From Rubrivirga sp. SAORIC476 (GTDB taxonomy: Bacteria > Bacteroidota > Rhodothermia > Rhodothermales > Rubricoccaceae), in assembly GCF_002283555.1 (NCBI RefSeq), contig NZ_MVOI01000003.1, positions 980,798 through 1,044,797 of the forward strand: a stretch of 64,000 bases of DNA, given 5' to 3'. Each line of letters opens with the position of its first letter. Positions within the stretch are counted from its first letter, which is position 1. Below, one piece after another: positions 49,309 through 57,864 of this stretch. The position numbers were made by a program, and so were the translations under genes. The notes under the pieces were generated by a model. The model had not been told where the DNA came from. It saw nothing but the letters and a program-made list of their open reading frames with translations, and did not search any database.

Positions 49309-50246
49309 CCGAGCGCGAACACGACCGAGTAGAGGAACAGCAGCCCGGCCGTCTTGCCCAGCAGCGGGTTGAGGACGGCCGGGGCGGTGGCCGTCGCGAG
49401 CGTCCGTGTCAGCCGACGGCCGAGAAGCGCCGCCAGCACCGACGCGGCGAGGATGCCGGGGTGGTCGCGGGCGACGAGGTAGAGCGACGCCGGGACCACG
49501 ACCGCGCCCGAGATGCAGGCGTTGTAGAGCCGGACGCCGGCTGGCCGCCCGAAGCGCACGACCAACGTCCGCTTGTCCGCCACCCGATCCTCCTCCACGT
49601 CGCGGACGTTGTTGGCGAGCAGAATGGCCGTCGCGAGGAAGCCCGGCCCCAGGCCTGCGATGGGGACCCACAGCGGGAGTGCCAGCGCCTGCACGTAGAA
49701 CGTGCCCGCCACCGCGACCGGGCCGAAGAAGACGAGCACGAAGAGATCCGCGAGGCCGGTGTAGGCGAGCGCGTAGCGGCCCTTCGTGTACGCGTAGCCG
49801 CTCGCGATGGCCGCCAGCCCGAGCGCCAGGATCGGCCACCCGCCGCGGACGATGAGGTAGATGCCCGACGCGAACGCCAGCCCGAAGGCGACCGCCGCCG
49901 CCGTCCGCATCTGGCCGGGCGTGACGAGGCCCGCCGCCGTCGCCCGGAGCGGCCCCTTGCGCGCCTCGGTGTCCGCCCCGCGGACGAAGTCCTCGGCGTC
50001 GTTGGAGAAGTTGGTCCCGATCTGGATGAGCACGGCGCCGAGCAGCGCGCACGCCGCCGCGAGCGCGTGGAACCCGCCTTGCTCGACGGCCAGCGCCACG
50101 CCGACCAGCACCGGCGCGATGGCGGCGGGCAGCGTCTTCGGACGGGCGGCGTCCAGCCACAGCCACAGCCCCGCCCGCCTCGGCGGCTCGGGCGGCGAGG
50201 TCACCGAGGCGGAGGCGCCCGCTGGCGTCGGCGTCAGGTCAGCCAC
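49293..50246 (-). CDS. menA: 1,4-Dihydroxy-2-naphthoate polyprenyltransferase
   Basis: Integral membrane prenyltransferase that joins DHNA to the polyprenyl chain, giving demethylmenaquinone. 317 aa, about eight to nine membrane helices. The two Asp-rich motifs are present: GTNFSNDAEDFVRGADTEARKGPLRA and LLANNVRDVEEDRVADKRTLVVRFG. A 25-residue cytoplasmic Pro-rich N-terminus precedes LWLDAARPKTLPAAIAPVLVG. Starts inside the 3' end of the preceding small gene (13-bp overlap), so translational coupling is likely. Confidence 0.94.
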   Translation of the reverse strand: MADLTPTPAGASASVTSPPEPPRRAGLWLWLDAARPKTLPAAIAPVLVGVALAVEQGGFHALAAACALLGAVLIQIGTNFSNDAEDFVRGADTEARKGPLRATAAGLVTPGQMRTAAAVAFGLAFASGIYLIVRGGWPILALGLAAIASGYAYTKGRYALAYTGLADLFVLVFFGPVAVAGTFYVQALALPLWVPIAGLGPGFLATAILLANNVRDVEEDRVADKRTLVVRFGRPAGVRLYNACISGAVVVPASLYLVARDHPGILAASVLAALLGRRLTRTLATATAPAVLNPLLGKTAGLLFLYSVVFALGWVLT

Positions 50247-50578
50247 AAGTCGAGGCGGTCGAGGAGGGCGTCCACCTGGGCGCGGTGGCGGCGCTTGAAC
50301 AGGAGCGGCAGCGCGCCCTCGGTGGCCCCGGGCACGTCGGCGATGAGCCCCATCGGCCGCGTGCGGATGGTCACCTTGTCGCGGAATGGGTTGCGCTTGT
50401 GGCGGACCTCCTCCAGGTCGGTCAGCTCGAACCGGAACGTCTGGGCGCCGCGGTCGAACATGCCGAACACCTTGACCTGGACCTCGATCACGAGTTCGTC
50501 ACCGTCCACGTGGATCGCGCCGCGGCCTTCGGAAAAGCCGCCGTGGACGTCGCCGGTCGAGAACGGGATGCTCAGCAT
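50234..50578 (-). CDS. Small hypothetical protein in the men operon, possibly PH-like fold
   Basis: 114 aa, soluble, strand-rich: IPFSTGDVHGGFSEGRGAIHVDGDELVIEVQVKVFGMFDRGAQTFRFELTDLEEVRHKRNPFRDKVTIRT, ending in a helix RHRAQVDALLDRLDLWLT. Seven strands followed by one helix resemble a bacterial PH-like domain, but this is inference from pattern only. It lies between menB (90 nt upstream) and menA (13-bp overlap) and so is part of the operon; whether it acts in menaquinone synthesis is unknown. Its leader is made of 7-bp GGTACNN repeats. Confidence 0.7.
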   Translation of the reverse strand: MLSIPFSTGDVHGGFSEGRGAIHVDGDELVIEVQVKVFGMFDRGAQTFRFELTDLEEVRHKRNPFRDKVTIRTRPMGLIADVPGATEGALPLLFKRRHRAQVDALLDRLDLWLT

Positions 50579-50579
50579 G

Positions 50580-50607
50580 GGTACGGGGTACGTGGTACAG
50601 GGTACAC
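50580..50607. repeat. Four tandem 7-bp GGTACNN units before a men-operon gene
   Basis: Plus-strand GGTACGG, GGTACGT, GGTACAG and GGTACAC run in perfect register and end 1 nt from the minus-strand start codon at 50578. The tract replaces any ribosome binding site. Confidence 0.75.
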
Positions 50608-50668
50608 CGACACCGGCAGGGCGACACCCGTACCGCGCACCGTGTGCCTCGTACCCGCCCAGAGGGCG

Positions 50669-51565
50669 CTACGGCCGATAGCCGTCGGCGTCGAAGTTCG
50701 GGGGACGGCGGTCGAGGTAAGCGTTCTTGCCCTCCTGACCCTCCTCGGTCATGTAGAACAACATCGTCGCGTGCCCCGCCAGTTCCTGGAGGCCCGCGCC
50801 ACCGTCCTCGTCCGCGTTCGCGGCGGCCTTGATCATGCGGATGGCGATGTTGGAGTTGGCCAGGATCTCGCGGCTCCACTGGACCGTCTCGCGCTCCAGC
50901 TCCGCCAGCGGGACGACCGTGTTGACGAGGCCCATGTCGAGCGCCTCCTGCGCCGAGTACGGGCGGCACAGGAACCAGATCTCGCGCGCCTTCTTCTGGC
51001 CGACCATCCGCGCGAGGTGGCTCGTGCCGTAGCCCGCGTCGAACGACCCCACCTTGGGGCCGGTCTGCATGAACTGCGCGTTGTCGGAGGCGATGGTGAG
51101 GTCGCAGACGACGTGCAGCACGTGCCCGCCGCCGACCGCCCAGCCGTTGACGGCCGCGATGACCGGCTTCGGCATCTTGCGGATCCGCGTCTGGAAGTCG
51201 AGCACGTTGAGGCGCTGCGTGCCGGTCTCCTTGCCGTCGGTGATCTCGCGGTAGCCGTGGTCGCCGCGGATGCGCTGGTCGCCGCCGGAGCAGAACGCCT
51301 TGTCGCCCGCCCCAGTGAGCACGAACACGCCCACCGACGGGTCGTCGCGGGCGTCGTCGATGGCGGCGATCATCTCGGTCACCGTCGTCGGGCGGAACGC
51401 GTTGCGGACCTCCGGGCGGTTGATGGTGACGCGGGCGATCCCGGCCGTCTCGGTCCCGGGCGCCCCCTTCTCGTAGACGATGTCCTCAAAGTCGCCGACG
51501 GACACCCACTCGAAGGGGCCGGTGACGGTGGGGCGGTCGGTCGTGTGATGCGGACGGGTCGGCAT
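50669..51565 (-). CDS. menB: 1,4-Dihydroxy-2-naphthoyl-CoA synthase
   Basis: Crotonase-fold enzyme that closes the second ring of the naphthoquinone. 298 aa. Diagnostic stretches: [138 protein letters not shown]. It is the first gene of the men operon and divergent from a GntR-family regulator, 206 bp apart. Confidence 0.96.
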   Translation of the reverse strand: MPTRPHHTTDRPTVTGPFEWVSVGDFEDIVYEKGAPGTETAGIARVTINRPEVRNAFRPTTVTEMIAAIDDARDDPSVGVFVLTGAGDKAFCSGGDQRIRGDHGYREITDGKETGTQRLNVLDFQTRIRKMPKPVIAAVNGWAVGGGHVLHVVCDLTIASDNAQFMQTGPKVGSFDAGYGTSHLARMVGQKKAREIWFLCRPYSAQEALDMGLVNTVVPLAELERETVQWSREILANSNIAIRMIKAAANADEDGGAGLQELAGHATMLFYMTEEGQEGKNAYLDRRPPNFDADGYRP

Positions 51566-51741
51566 GGAGCGCAGAGGGCGGGGGAGTCTTGCGGAGCCAA
51601 CGCGGCGCCCCGGCCATTGCTCCCGGCGGCGGTCGCGCCGTGCGGGCCTTCGCCGGATCCGCGACGTCCTGGCCTCTGCGGTACGCCTCGGCCTGTCTCA
51701 CCGACCCGCTCCGATGCGGGCATGCGGGGCCCGGGGCGACC

Positions 51742-51749
51742 TACCTTCA
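51742..51749 (+). promoter_or_regulatory. Putative -7 element (TACCTTCA) for the GntR regulator
   Basis: TACCTTCA is close to TAnnTTTG and lies 22 nt upstream of GTG 51772, followed by a pyrimidine-rich leader (TCCCCCCCGCCGTTTTCCTCC). Confidence 0.4.
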
Positions 51750-51771
51750 CTCCCCCCCGCCGTTTTCCTCC

Positions 51772-52572
51772 GTGCTCACGTTCCGCCCCGGCGCTCCCCG
51801 CCACGAGCAACTCTCGGACTGGCTCCGCGACCGCATCCGCGCGGGCCAGATGGCGGTACACGATCAGCTCCCGAGCGAGGCCGAGCTCGGCGAGCTCTCC
51901 GGCGTGAGCCGCATCACGGTGCGCCGGGCGCTGGCGACGCTGGAGAACGAAGGCCGCATCTACCGCCGCCAGGGGCTGGGCTCGTTCGTCGCGCCGCCGC
52001 CGCTGCCCCAGGGGCTCGTCCGGCTGACCGACTTCGCGCAGGACATGGAGCGGGCCGGGCTGACGGCGTCGAGCCGGGTGCTCCACCAGGCGCCCGAGGC
52101 GGCGGCGCCCGCGGTCGCCGAGGCACTCGGCATCGAGGTCGGAGCGCCGACGGTCCGCCTCGACCGCCTCCGCCTCGGCGACGGCGCGCCTGTGGCACTG
52201 GACCGGACGTGGCTGCCGCCGTTTTACGCCCAGTTTCTGGAAGGCCACGACCTGACCGCAGAGACCATCTACCGGGTTCTGGAGCGCGACTTCCAGATCC
52301 CCGTCCTCCGCGGCCACTACCGCATCGAGGCGGGCCTGGCCGGGGCGGCCGAGGCCGAGCCGCTGGGCATCCCCGAGGGCGCCCCCCTGCTCGTCGTCGA
52401 GCGGACGAGCTACACGGCGGGCGAGCGGGCCGTCTACACGCAGCGCCGCTACTACCGCGCCGACCGGGTGGCCTTTGACTTGGAGTTGGCGCGGACCGAC
52501 GCGCCCGGCGGCGATGGCGAGGAGGGCATGCCGCTCCGCGAGTTCGAGCCCGTCTTCAAGACCACGGAGTGA
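51772..52572 (+). CDS. GntR-family transcriptional regulator (HutC/UTRA type)
   Basis: GTG 51772 gives 266 aa. The N-terminal winged HTH is textbook GntR (RPGAPRHEQLSDWLRDRIRAGQMAVHDQLPSEAELGELSGVSRITVRRALATLENEGRIYRRQGLGSFV). The C-terminal UTRA domain (VRLTDFAQDMERAGLTASSRVLHQ, VRLDRLRLGDGAPVALDRTWLPPFY, HYRIEAGLAGAAEAEPLGIPEGAPLLVVERTSY) binds a small effector. Divergent from menB, so regulation of the men operon is possible but unproven. The stop overlaps the next start (TGATGG), so it forms a transcription unit with the two genes downstream. Confidence 0.92.
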   Translation: MLTFRPGAPRHEQLSDWLRDRIRAGQMAVHDQLPSEAELGELSGVSRITVRRALATLENEGRIYRRQGLGSFVAPPPLPQGLVRLTDFAQDMERAGLTASSRVLHQAPEAAAPAVAEALGIEVGAPTVRLDRLRLGDGAPVALDRTWLPPFYAQFLEGHDLTAETIYRVLERDFQIPVLRGHYRIEAGLAGAAEAEPLGIPEGAPLLVVERTSYTAGERAVYTQRRYYRADRVAFDLELARTDAPGGDGEEGMPLREFEPVFKTTE

Positions 52573-53465
52573 TGGAGCCTGGACGTCGGCCCCGTGTCGG
52601 GCATCTCGTCGGCCCGCTGCTGGGGCTGGCGGAGCGCGCGTTCGACCGCGTCGAGCACGCGTGGGAATCGGCCTGGACGCGGCGGCGGACGGCCGACCTG
52701 CTGGTGGTGCTCTTCGTCGGCGCCCTGGTGGCCGTCGAGCTGCGGCGGCGCGGGTGGCTGCCCGAGGGGCTGGCCGAGCACGTCTCGACGAGCCACTTCG
52801 CCGCGCTGGGGACCGTGTTCACGGCGCTGCTGCTGGTCGAGACGGTCGCCCTCGTGCTCGCCCTGGCCGACTCCGTGGCGGGGTCCGTCGGCAAGCAGTT
52901 CGAGCTGTTCTCGCTGATCCTGCTGCGCGACGCGTTCAAGGCGCTCGGCCACCTCGGCGAGCCCGTGGTGTGGGCCACCGCCCAGGAATCGATCCTGAAG
53001 GCGCTGACCGACGGCGCGGGCGCGCTGGCGGTGTTCGCGGGCGTGGTCCTCTACGACCGCCTCCAGCGGCACCGCCGCATCACGAGCGACGAGGCCGAGC
53101 AGGCGCGTTTCGTGGCCGCCAAAAAGGCCGTCGCGCTGGCGCTCCTCGCCGCCCTCGCCGTCGCGGGCCTGGACGACGCTTGGCGCTACCTCGGCGGCTC
53201 CGACCCGTACCCCTTCTTCGACTCCGTCTTCACGGCCCTCATCTTCGCCGACGTGCTGCTGGTGCTCGTGTCGCTCCGCTACACGTCCACCTACGCGGTC
53301 GTCTTCCGCAACGCGGGCTTCGCGCTGGCGACGGTCGTGCTGCGCCTCGCACTCGTCGCGCCGACCCTGCCCGGCGTGCTGCTGGGTGTCGGCGCGACCG
53401 CGTTCGTCCTCGCCCTGGCTTGGATCTACGCCCGGACGCCCCTTCTCCCCCCGGACCATGCCTGA
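52572..53465 (+). CDS. Multi-pass membrane protein of unknown function, 297 aa
   Basis: ATG 52572 shares a base with the GntR stop. Six or seven hydrophobic segments: LLVVLFVGALVAVEL, FAALGTVFTALLLVETVALVLALA, GALAVFAGVVLY, ALALLAALAVAGLDD, SVFTALIFADVLLVLVSL and VVLRLALVAPTLPGVLLGVGATAFVLALAWIY. The loop KQFELFSLILLRDAFKALGHL is amphipathic and rather conserved-looking. The helices around VFTALLLVE and SVFTALIFADVLLVL look like two internal repeats. No family recognised. It overlaps the methyltransferase by 8 bp. Confidence 0.7.
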   Translation: MEPGRRPRVGHLVGPLLGLAERAFDRVEHAWESAWTRRRTADLLVVLFVGALVAVELRRRGWLPEGLAEHVSTSHFAALGTVFTALLLVETVALVLALADSVAGSVGKQFELFSLILLRDAFKALGHLGEPVVWATAQESILKALTDGAGALAVFAGVVLYDRLQRHRRITSDEAEQARFVAAKKAVALALLAALAVAGLDDAWRYLGGSDPYPFFDSVFTALIFADVLLVLVSLRYTSTYAVVFRNAGFALATVVLRLALVAPTLPGVLLGVGATAFVLALAWIYARTPLLPPDHA

Positions 53466-54066
53466 CGCCGACTTCTGGAACGCTCGCTACGCTGCGCCGG
53501 GCTGGGTCTACGGGGAGGCCCCGAACGCGTTCGTGGCCGCGCACGCCGACCGGATCGAGGCTGGCGCGGCCGTCGTCGAGGTGGGCGCGGGCGAGGGGCG
53601 GAACGCAGCCTTCCTGTCGCATCGGGGCTACACCGTGACGGCGGTGGACGCGTCCGCGGAAGGCCTCGCCAAGATCGCCCGCCTGCCCGGCGGCGACGCC
53701 GTCGAGACGGTCGTGGCCGACGTGACGACGTGGGCGCCCGGCCGCGTCTGGGACGCCGCCGTCACGACGTTCCTCCACCTCGCTCCCGCCGACCGCCCGG
53801 CGCTGTACCGTTGCCTCCAGCAGAGCGTCCGCCCCGGCGGCCTCGTCCTCGCCGAGTGGTACCGTCCCGAGCAGCGCGCCCGCGGCTGGCACGGCGGCCC
53901 GCCCGACGCCGCCTGGATGCCGACCCGCGCCGAGCTGGCCGACGCGTTCCCAGAGACCGGCATCTCGATGCTGGAGGAGGCAGATGTGGACCTCGACGAG
54001 GGGTCGGGGCACCAGGGACCGGGCGCGGTGGTCCGGCTGATCTGGAAGCGGCCAGAGGCGAGCTAG
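53458..54066 (+). CDS. Class I SAM-dependent methyltransferase
   Basis: 202 aa from ATG 53458, overlapping the end of the membrane-protein gene by 8 bp. Contains DFWNARYAAPGWVYGEAPNAFVA, the SAM-binding VVEVGAGEGRNAAFLS (motif I), VTAVDASAEGL with the acidic ribose ligand, and VTTFLHL, a pattern typical of the TehB-like/thiopurine-type branch. The substrate is unknown. It ends with a CTAG shared with the convergent DUF2892 gene, leaving no room for a terminator. Confidence 0.88.
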   Translation: MPDADFWNARYAAPGWVYGEAPNAFVAAHADRIEAGAAVVEVGAGEGRNAAFLSHRGYTVTAVDASAEGLAKIARLPGGDAVETVVADVTTWAPGRVWDAAVTTFLHLAPADRPALYRCLQQSVRPGGLVLAEWYRPEQRARGWHGGPPDAAWMPTRAELADAFPETGISMLEEADVDLDEGSGHQGPGAVVRLIWKRPEAS

Positions 54067-54266
54067 CGCGAGCGTCGGGTCGAGAGCCCGAACGGCAGGT
54101 ACAGCGGGCAGGTCCCGATGAAGCTCGTCGCGATGAAGATGACCGCGAGCACGCCGAGGACGAGGGCGACGGTGCCACTCAGCACGCCGGTGACGTAGAG
54201 GATGGCGATCAGGACGGCGACGGCGACGCGGAGGCCGCGGTCCAGGGAGCCCATGTTCTTGACCAT
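54063..54266 (-). CDS. DUF2892 (YgaP-like) small membrane protein, 67 aa
   Basis: ATG 54266 starts MVKNMGSLDRGLRVAVAVLIAILYVTGVLSGTVALVLGVLAVIFIATSFIGTCPLYLPFGLSTR. The DRxLR start, two helices and the TSFIGTCPLYLPFG end are the DUF2892 signature, found fused to or beside rhodanese domains. It lies downstream of the sulfur-module genes on the same strand (200 nt from the TlpA gene), and a second DUF2892 gene is inside the module at 57597. Likely a membrane partner in sulfur handling. Confidence 0.85.
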   Translation of the reverse strand: MVKNMGSLDRGLRVAVAVLIAILYVTGVLSGTVALVLGVLAVIFIATSFIGTCPLYLPFGLSTRRSR

Positions 54267-54466
54267 GACAGACGGGGTGGGTGGACGGCAGCATACGCCG
54301 CAGCCTCTCGCGCGCCCGGCGGCATCGGAGCGTCGCGCCGACGGGGAATCCTCTACACCCTCCCCCTCGGTCGTCTCGCCGAGGCGGGCGCTCGGCTGCC
54401 GGGAGGCGCCCGTGTCGGCTCGCGCCTGCCCGCCCCCTGGCCGCTCCCGTCCAGCCGGAGGCAGAG

Positions 54467-55039
54467 CTACCGGAGTGGGAGTCCACCGCGCTCCCGCGCC
54501 AGCCGCTTCAGAACGGGCCGCAATGCCGGCTCCAGCAGCAACCCCTCGTGCCGCATCCGGACTCGCCCGGCGCGGTCGATCACCAGCGTCGTCGGCAGCA
54601 CGGGCGCGTCGATCTGTTCCCCGCGGACGGTCGCAGCCAGGAGCAGCGGGTACGTCACGCCGTAGCGCGCCGCGAACGGGGCGACGGCGCCCGGGTCCTC
54701 GTCCACGGAGACGCCGAGGAACTGGACGTCGCCCGCGAACTCGGACGCGAGGTCGACGAAGCCCGGCGTCTCGACCACGCACGGCGGGCACCAGGTCGCC
54801 CACACGTTCACCACCACGACCTGCCCGGCGAAGTCACCGAGGCGGACGGTCCGGCCATCGAGGTCGTCGGCCACGAGGGCGGGCGCCGGGCCGAGGTCGG
54901 GCAGCCGATAGTCCGGCGTGTAGCGCCACACGACCACGCCGATCAGCGCCGCCAGGGCCACCCAGTAGGCGATGGAGCGCCAGCGTTGCCCCCCAGGGGA
55001 CGCCCAGCGGGTGCGCCAGCGATCGGCAGGGGGGCTCAT
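54467..55039 (-). CDS. TlpA-family thiol:disulfide oxidoreductase
   Basis: 190 aa from ATG 55039, overlapping the upstream stop as ATGA. A basic N-terminus, one membrane anchor (~24-38), then a thioredoxin fold facing the periplasm: LDGRTVRLGDFAGQVVVVNVWATWCPPCVVETPGF with the redox pair Cys84-PP-Cys87, GVSVDEDPGAV, cis-Pro in DAPVLPTTLVIDRAGRV. It reduces or shuttles thiols outside the cytoplasm. It is the last member of the minus-strand sulfur module. Confidence 0.9.
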   Translation of the reverse strand: MSPPADRWRTRWASPGGQRWRSIAYWVALAALIGVVVWRYTPDYRLPDLGPAPALVADDLDGRTVRLGDFAGQVVVVNVWATWCPPCVVETPGFVDLASEFAGDVQFLGVSVDEDPGAVAPFAARYGVTYPLLLAATVRGEQIDAPVLPTTLVIDRAGRVRMRHEGLLLEPALRPVLKRLARERGGLPLR

Positions 55040-55848
55040 GGGCTGTCCCGGGATACGCCCGCCTCGAACGGCGTGCGCAGCATCCCCGCGACCGACTGAT
55101 GGGCGGGGCCGTCGAATCCGGTGAGCCCGAGTTCCACCTCGTGCAGCGCCTCGCGGCGCCGGAACGAGCCGAACAGGCGGTCCCACACCGAGAGCATCGC
55201 CGAGTAGTTCGAGTCTGTCTCCGGCTGCCACCGGCTGTGGTGGACCTTGTGCATCGCGGGCGTCACGATGACCTTGCTGACGATCGCCTCGAGGCGCGAC
55301 GGCAGCGCGATGTTGGCATGGTGGAACTGGACGACGGCGAACATCAGCGTTTCGTACAGCACCAGTTCCCACGCCGTCACCCCGAGCACCACGATGAGCG
55401 GGATCCGGAGGAGCGACGACAGCACGATCTCGCCCGTGTGGAAGCGGCTCGCCGTCGTCACGTCCATCTGGGCGTCGGAGTGATGGACGCGGTGGAAGCG
55501 CCACAGGAACGGCACGCGGTGGTTCATCCGGTGCCACGCGTACGTCCACGCGTCCAGCAGGAGCACCGCCAGCCCGGCATGCGCCCAGCCCTGGAGGTCG
55601 CCGAGGCGGAGCAGGCCGAGCCCGCGCGCCTCGGCGTAGGACGCCGCGGCCACCCACAGACTTGCGAACACGACGGCCACGAGCACGCTGTTGACCGCGC
55701 CCAGGACGAGGTTGCGCAGCAGGTGACGCCCCCGCTCCGTCCGCTCCCGGAAGAACGGGTGGGCGCCTTCGAGCAGCAGCAACACCACCAGCCCCACGAG
55801 CGCCGCGCTCGCCTGGGTGGCCTGAAGCAGATCGAGCAGCGCGGGCAT
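55036..55848 (-). CDS. Sterol desaturase / fatty-acid hydroxylase-family protein
   Basis: 270 aa integral membrane di-iron protein. Histidine boxes: HRMNH (106-110), HRVHH (119-123), HH at 176-177 and HKVHH (200-204), with four membrane helices before and between them. Family members hydroxylate or desaturate lipid chains or sterols. It sits 3 nt after the rhodanese stop and overlaps the TlpA gene start by 4 nt, so it is cotranscribed with the sulfur genes; why is unclear. Start at ATG 55848. Confidence 0.88.
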   Translation of the reverse strand: MPALLDLLQATQASAALVGLVVLLLLEGAHPFFRERTERGRHLLRNLVLGAVNSVLVAVVFASLWVAAASYAEARGLGLLRLGDLQGWAHAGLAVLLLDAWTYAWHRMNHRVPFLWRFHRVHHSDAQMDVTTASRFHTGEIVLSSLLRIPLIVVLGVTAWELVLYETLMFAVVQFHHANIALPSRLEAIVSKVIVTPAMHKVHHSRWQPETDSNYSAMLSVWDRLFGSFRRREALHEVELGLTGFDGPAHQSVAGMLRTPFEAGVSRDSP

Positions 55849-55851
55849 GGG

Positions 55852-56202
55852 CTATGCCGTCTTGGCTCCGGCCGACACCAGCCCGCCGATGCCGCCGATG
55901 TTGACGGCGCCCGCGTGTCCCATCTGGCGGAGCGCCTTGGTGGCCTGGCCGGACCGGTTGCCGGACCGACAGTAGAGGTACACCGGTCCGTCGGCGGGCA
56001 GGTCGAGGGCCGCGACCTGACTCTGGAACGTCGGCGACATCACGTCCACGTTGACGGCGCCTGCGAGGTGGCCGGACGCGAACTCGCCCGGCGTGCGGAC
56101 GTCGAGCACTGGGGCTTCGGAGTCGCCCTGAGCGACGAAGTCGGCGGCGGACATCGAGGTGCCGTCGGGGGTCGGATTGAGGAGGCGGGAGAGGAACGAC
56201 AT
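55852..56202 (-). CDS. Stand-alone rhodanese domain protein
   Basis: 116 aa. Rhodanese fold with DVRTPGEFASGHLAGAVNVDV and the active-site loop C78-R-S-G-N-R-S, which carries the persulfide; the loop type fits GlpE-like sulfurtransferases. No signal peptide, so cytoplasmic. It lies 207 nt after the TauE/SafE-rhodanese gene. Its leader is a C/T tract (CTCTTCTTCTCCGTCTCTC-type) with no Shine-Dalgarno sequence. Confidence 0.9.
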   Translation of the reverse strand: MSFLSRLLNPTPDGTSMSAADFVAQGDSEAPVLDVRTPGEFASGHLAGAVNVDVMSPTFQSQVAALDLPADGPVYLYCRSGNRSGQATKALRQMGHAGAVNIGGIGGLVSAGAKTA

Positions 56203-56386
56203 GGGGGCAGCAGACAGCGAGTGAGAGACGGAGAAGAAGAGCGGACAGGGCGCGCGGAGAGAGCGACCGGCTCGGCCGGGGACTTCAGGAGGTCGAGCAG
56301 GGCGCGCGCGGGGTGCCGGTCGGCGACCCGAAGATCGCCTGCCAGGCCGAGGCCTCAGGTCGTCACCGGCGGGTGGAGCGCGTCGT

Positions 56387-56408
56387 CCTCTGGCGTGAGG
56401 GCCAGAGG
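56387..56408. terminator. Hairpin right after the TauE/SafE-rhodanese stop
   Basis: CCTCTGGC (56387-56394) and GCCAGAGG (56401-56408) form a perfect 8-bp stem with a 6-nt loop, beginning 2 nt below the minus-strand stop codon. No T run. It may end or attenuate the upstream half of the sulfur module and fits the 207-nt gap that follows. Confidence 0.5.
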
Positions 56409-56409
56409 G

Positions 56410-57591
56410 TCAGTCGTGGGAGGGAGGCTCGGTGGCGAGCCCGACGGCGGCGAGGGCGTCGAAGCCACCGGCGTTGAAGAGGCGGGAGAACCCGAGACGG
56501 GCGAGGCGCTGGGCAGCCTGCCCGGCACGAGCGCCCGAGCGGCAGTAGAGGACCATCGGCCGGTCGACGTCGAGCGCCGCCTGTGCCCGTGCCTCGAAGT
56601 CGGGCGCGTTCACGTCCAGCACGAGCGCCCCTGCGAGGCGCCCGGAGGCGGCGACCTCGGCGGGCGTGCGCACGTCCACCACCACCGCCTCGGGCGTCGC
56701 GTCGAGGTAGGCGGCCGTCTCGGCAGGCGACAGGCGCCGCACCTCCACGGTGTCGCTCGCGATGGCGCCCGGTGCCGCGACGACGGCCCCAGCGGACATG
56801 GGGGCCGCCTGCGCGTCCTCGATCCCGAGCGCCGCCGGGCCCTCCTTGCCGAGGATGAACACGCCCATGACCACGAGGAAGACCGCGAAGCCGCGCTTGA
56901 GCTGCCCCTGCGGCACCCGCTGGCTGAGCGCGTTGCCCACGAACGACCCCGCGATGCCGATGGCTGCGAAGAGGCCGATGAGCTGCCAGTCCACGTGCTG
57001 GCCCGTCTCGGCGAGCACGTCGGTGTACTTGAAGAAGCCCGCCGCGCTCTTGGCCGCGATGATGAGCAGGCTCGTGCCCACCGCCAGCCGCATCGACAGC
57101 CCGCCCAGGAGCACGAGCGCAGGCACGATCAGGAAGCCGCCGCCGACGCCCACGAGGCCGGTGAGAACGCCGACGAGGAGGCCCTCGATGCCGATCAGCC
57201 AGAGCGGCTGGCGCTCCCGCTCCTCACCCTCCGGCACCTCCTTCCGGCCGCGGAACATGAGCCCGGCGGCCAGGATCATCACGACGGCGAAGAGCGCGAG
57301 TTGGACTGCGCCGGGGATCCACTTCGCGAGCGCGGCCCCGCCGTAGGTCCCGACGATGCCGGGCACGCCGAAGTAGAGCACCGAGTGCCAGTCGACCAGC
57401 TTCTGGCGCGCATACGGCACGGCGCCGACGGCGGCGATGGCGCCGACGATGGCGAGGCTCTCGGCGATGGCCACCTTGTCGGGCTGCCCCGCGAGGTACA
57501 CGAGCACCGGAACGGTGAGGATGGAGCCGCCGGAGCCGAGGAGGCCGAGGACGAGGCCGATGGCGACGGCGCCGAGGAGGGCGTAGAGCAT
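56410..57591 (-). CDS. TauE/SafE (TSUP) transporter fused to a rhodanese domain
   Basis: 393 aa. Eight membrane helices (1-250) with the internal-repeat motifs of TSUP proteins: LGSGGSILTVPVLVYLAG and GVGGGFLIVPALVLLGG. After a 45-residue linker a C-terminal rhodanese domain (~285-393) shows VVVDVRTPAEVAASGRLAG and loop C350-R-S-G-A-R-A. TSUP proteins move sulfite, sulfonates or other sulfur anions; the fused cytoplasmic sulfurtransferase suggests transport coupled to persulfide transfer. 5 nt downstream of the DUF2892 gene, so one transcript. Confidence 0.9.
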   Translation of the reverse strand: MLYALLGAVAIGLVLGLLGSGGSILTVPVLVYLAGQPDKVAIAESLAIVGAIAAVGAVPYARQKLVDWHSVLYFGVPGIVGTYGGAALAKWIPGAVQLALFAVVMILAAGLMFRGRKEVPEGEERERQPLWLIGIEGLLVGVLTGLVGVGGGFLIVPALVLLGGLSMRLAVGTSLLIIAAKSAAGFFKYTDVLAETGQHVDWQLIGLFAAIGIAGSFVGNALSQRVPQGQLKRGFAVFLVVMGVFILGKEGPAALGIEDAQAAPMSAGAVVAAPGAIASDTVEVRRLSPAETAAYLDATPEAVVVDVRTPAEVAASGRLAGALVLDVNAPDFEARAQAALDVDRPMVLYCRSGARAGQAAQRLARLGFSRLFNAGGFDALAAVGLATEPPSHD

Positions 57592-57596
57592 GGAGG

Positions 57597-57815
57597 TCAG
57601 GACGGCTCGCGCGGCGCGCGGGCGTCGGAGGGGGGCGGGAGAATGCAGCGGTTGCTGAATCCGGTCAGGAGAGGGGCCAGCGCGAGCACCGCACCCACGC
57701 GGCCCGGCCAGGTCCCGAAGGACATGAGGCCCCAGGTGAGGAGGCTCGCCCCGACGGCGACCCGGGCGAGGCGGCCCATGTCGGAGCCGATGAAGCGGAG
57801 GAAGGCATCGATCAT
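57597..57815 (-). CDS. DUF2892 small membrane protein, 72 aa
   Basis: MIDAFLRFIGSDMGRLARVAVGASLLTWGLMSFGTWPGRVGAVLALAPLLTGFSNRCILPP: amphipathic start, two helices and the PLLTGFSNRC end characteristic of a DUF2892 subgroup seen beside rhodanese/TSUP genes. Between the MBL-rhodanese gene (49 nt) and the TSUP-rhodanese gene (5 nt). The single Cys could face a persulfide donor. Membrane partner in sulfur handling by association. Confidence 0.8.
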   Translation of the reverse strand: MIDAFLRFIGSDMGRLARVAVGASLLTWGLMSFGTWPGRVGAVLALAPLLTGFSNRCILPPPSDARAPREPS

Positions 57816-57864
57816 GACGAGCAGGAAGAGGTGCCCTGCCTACGCGAGGCGGAGGCCCAGGCGG

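Noticed and set aside
56203-56409. Hidden small gene in the 207-nt gap of the sulfur module
   Set aside because: No frame with a plausible start and composition on either strand; only a hairpin at 56387-56408 and a pyrimidine-rich leader are seen.
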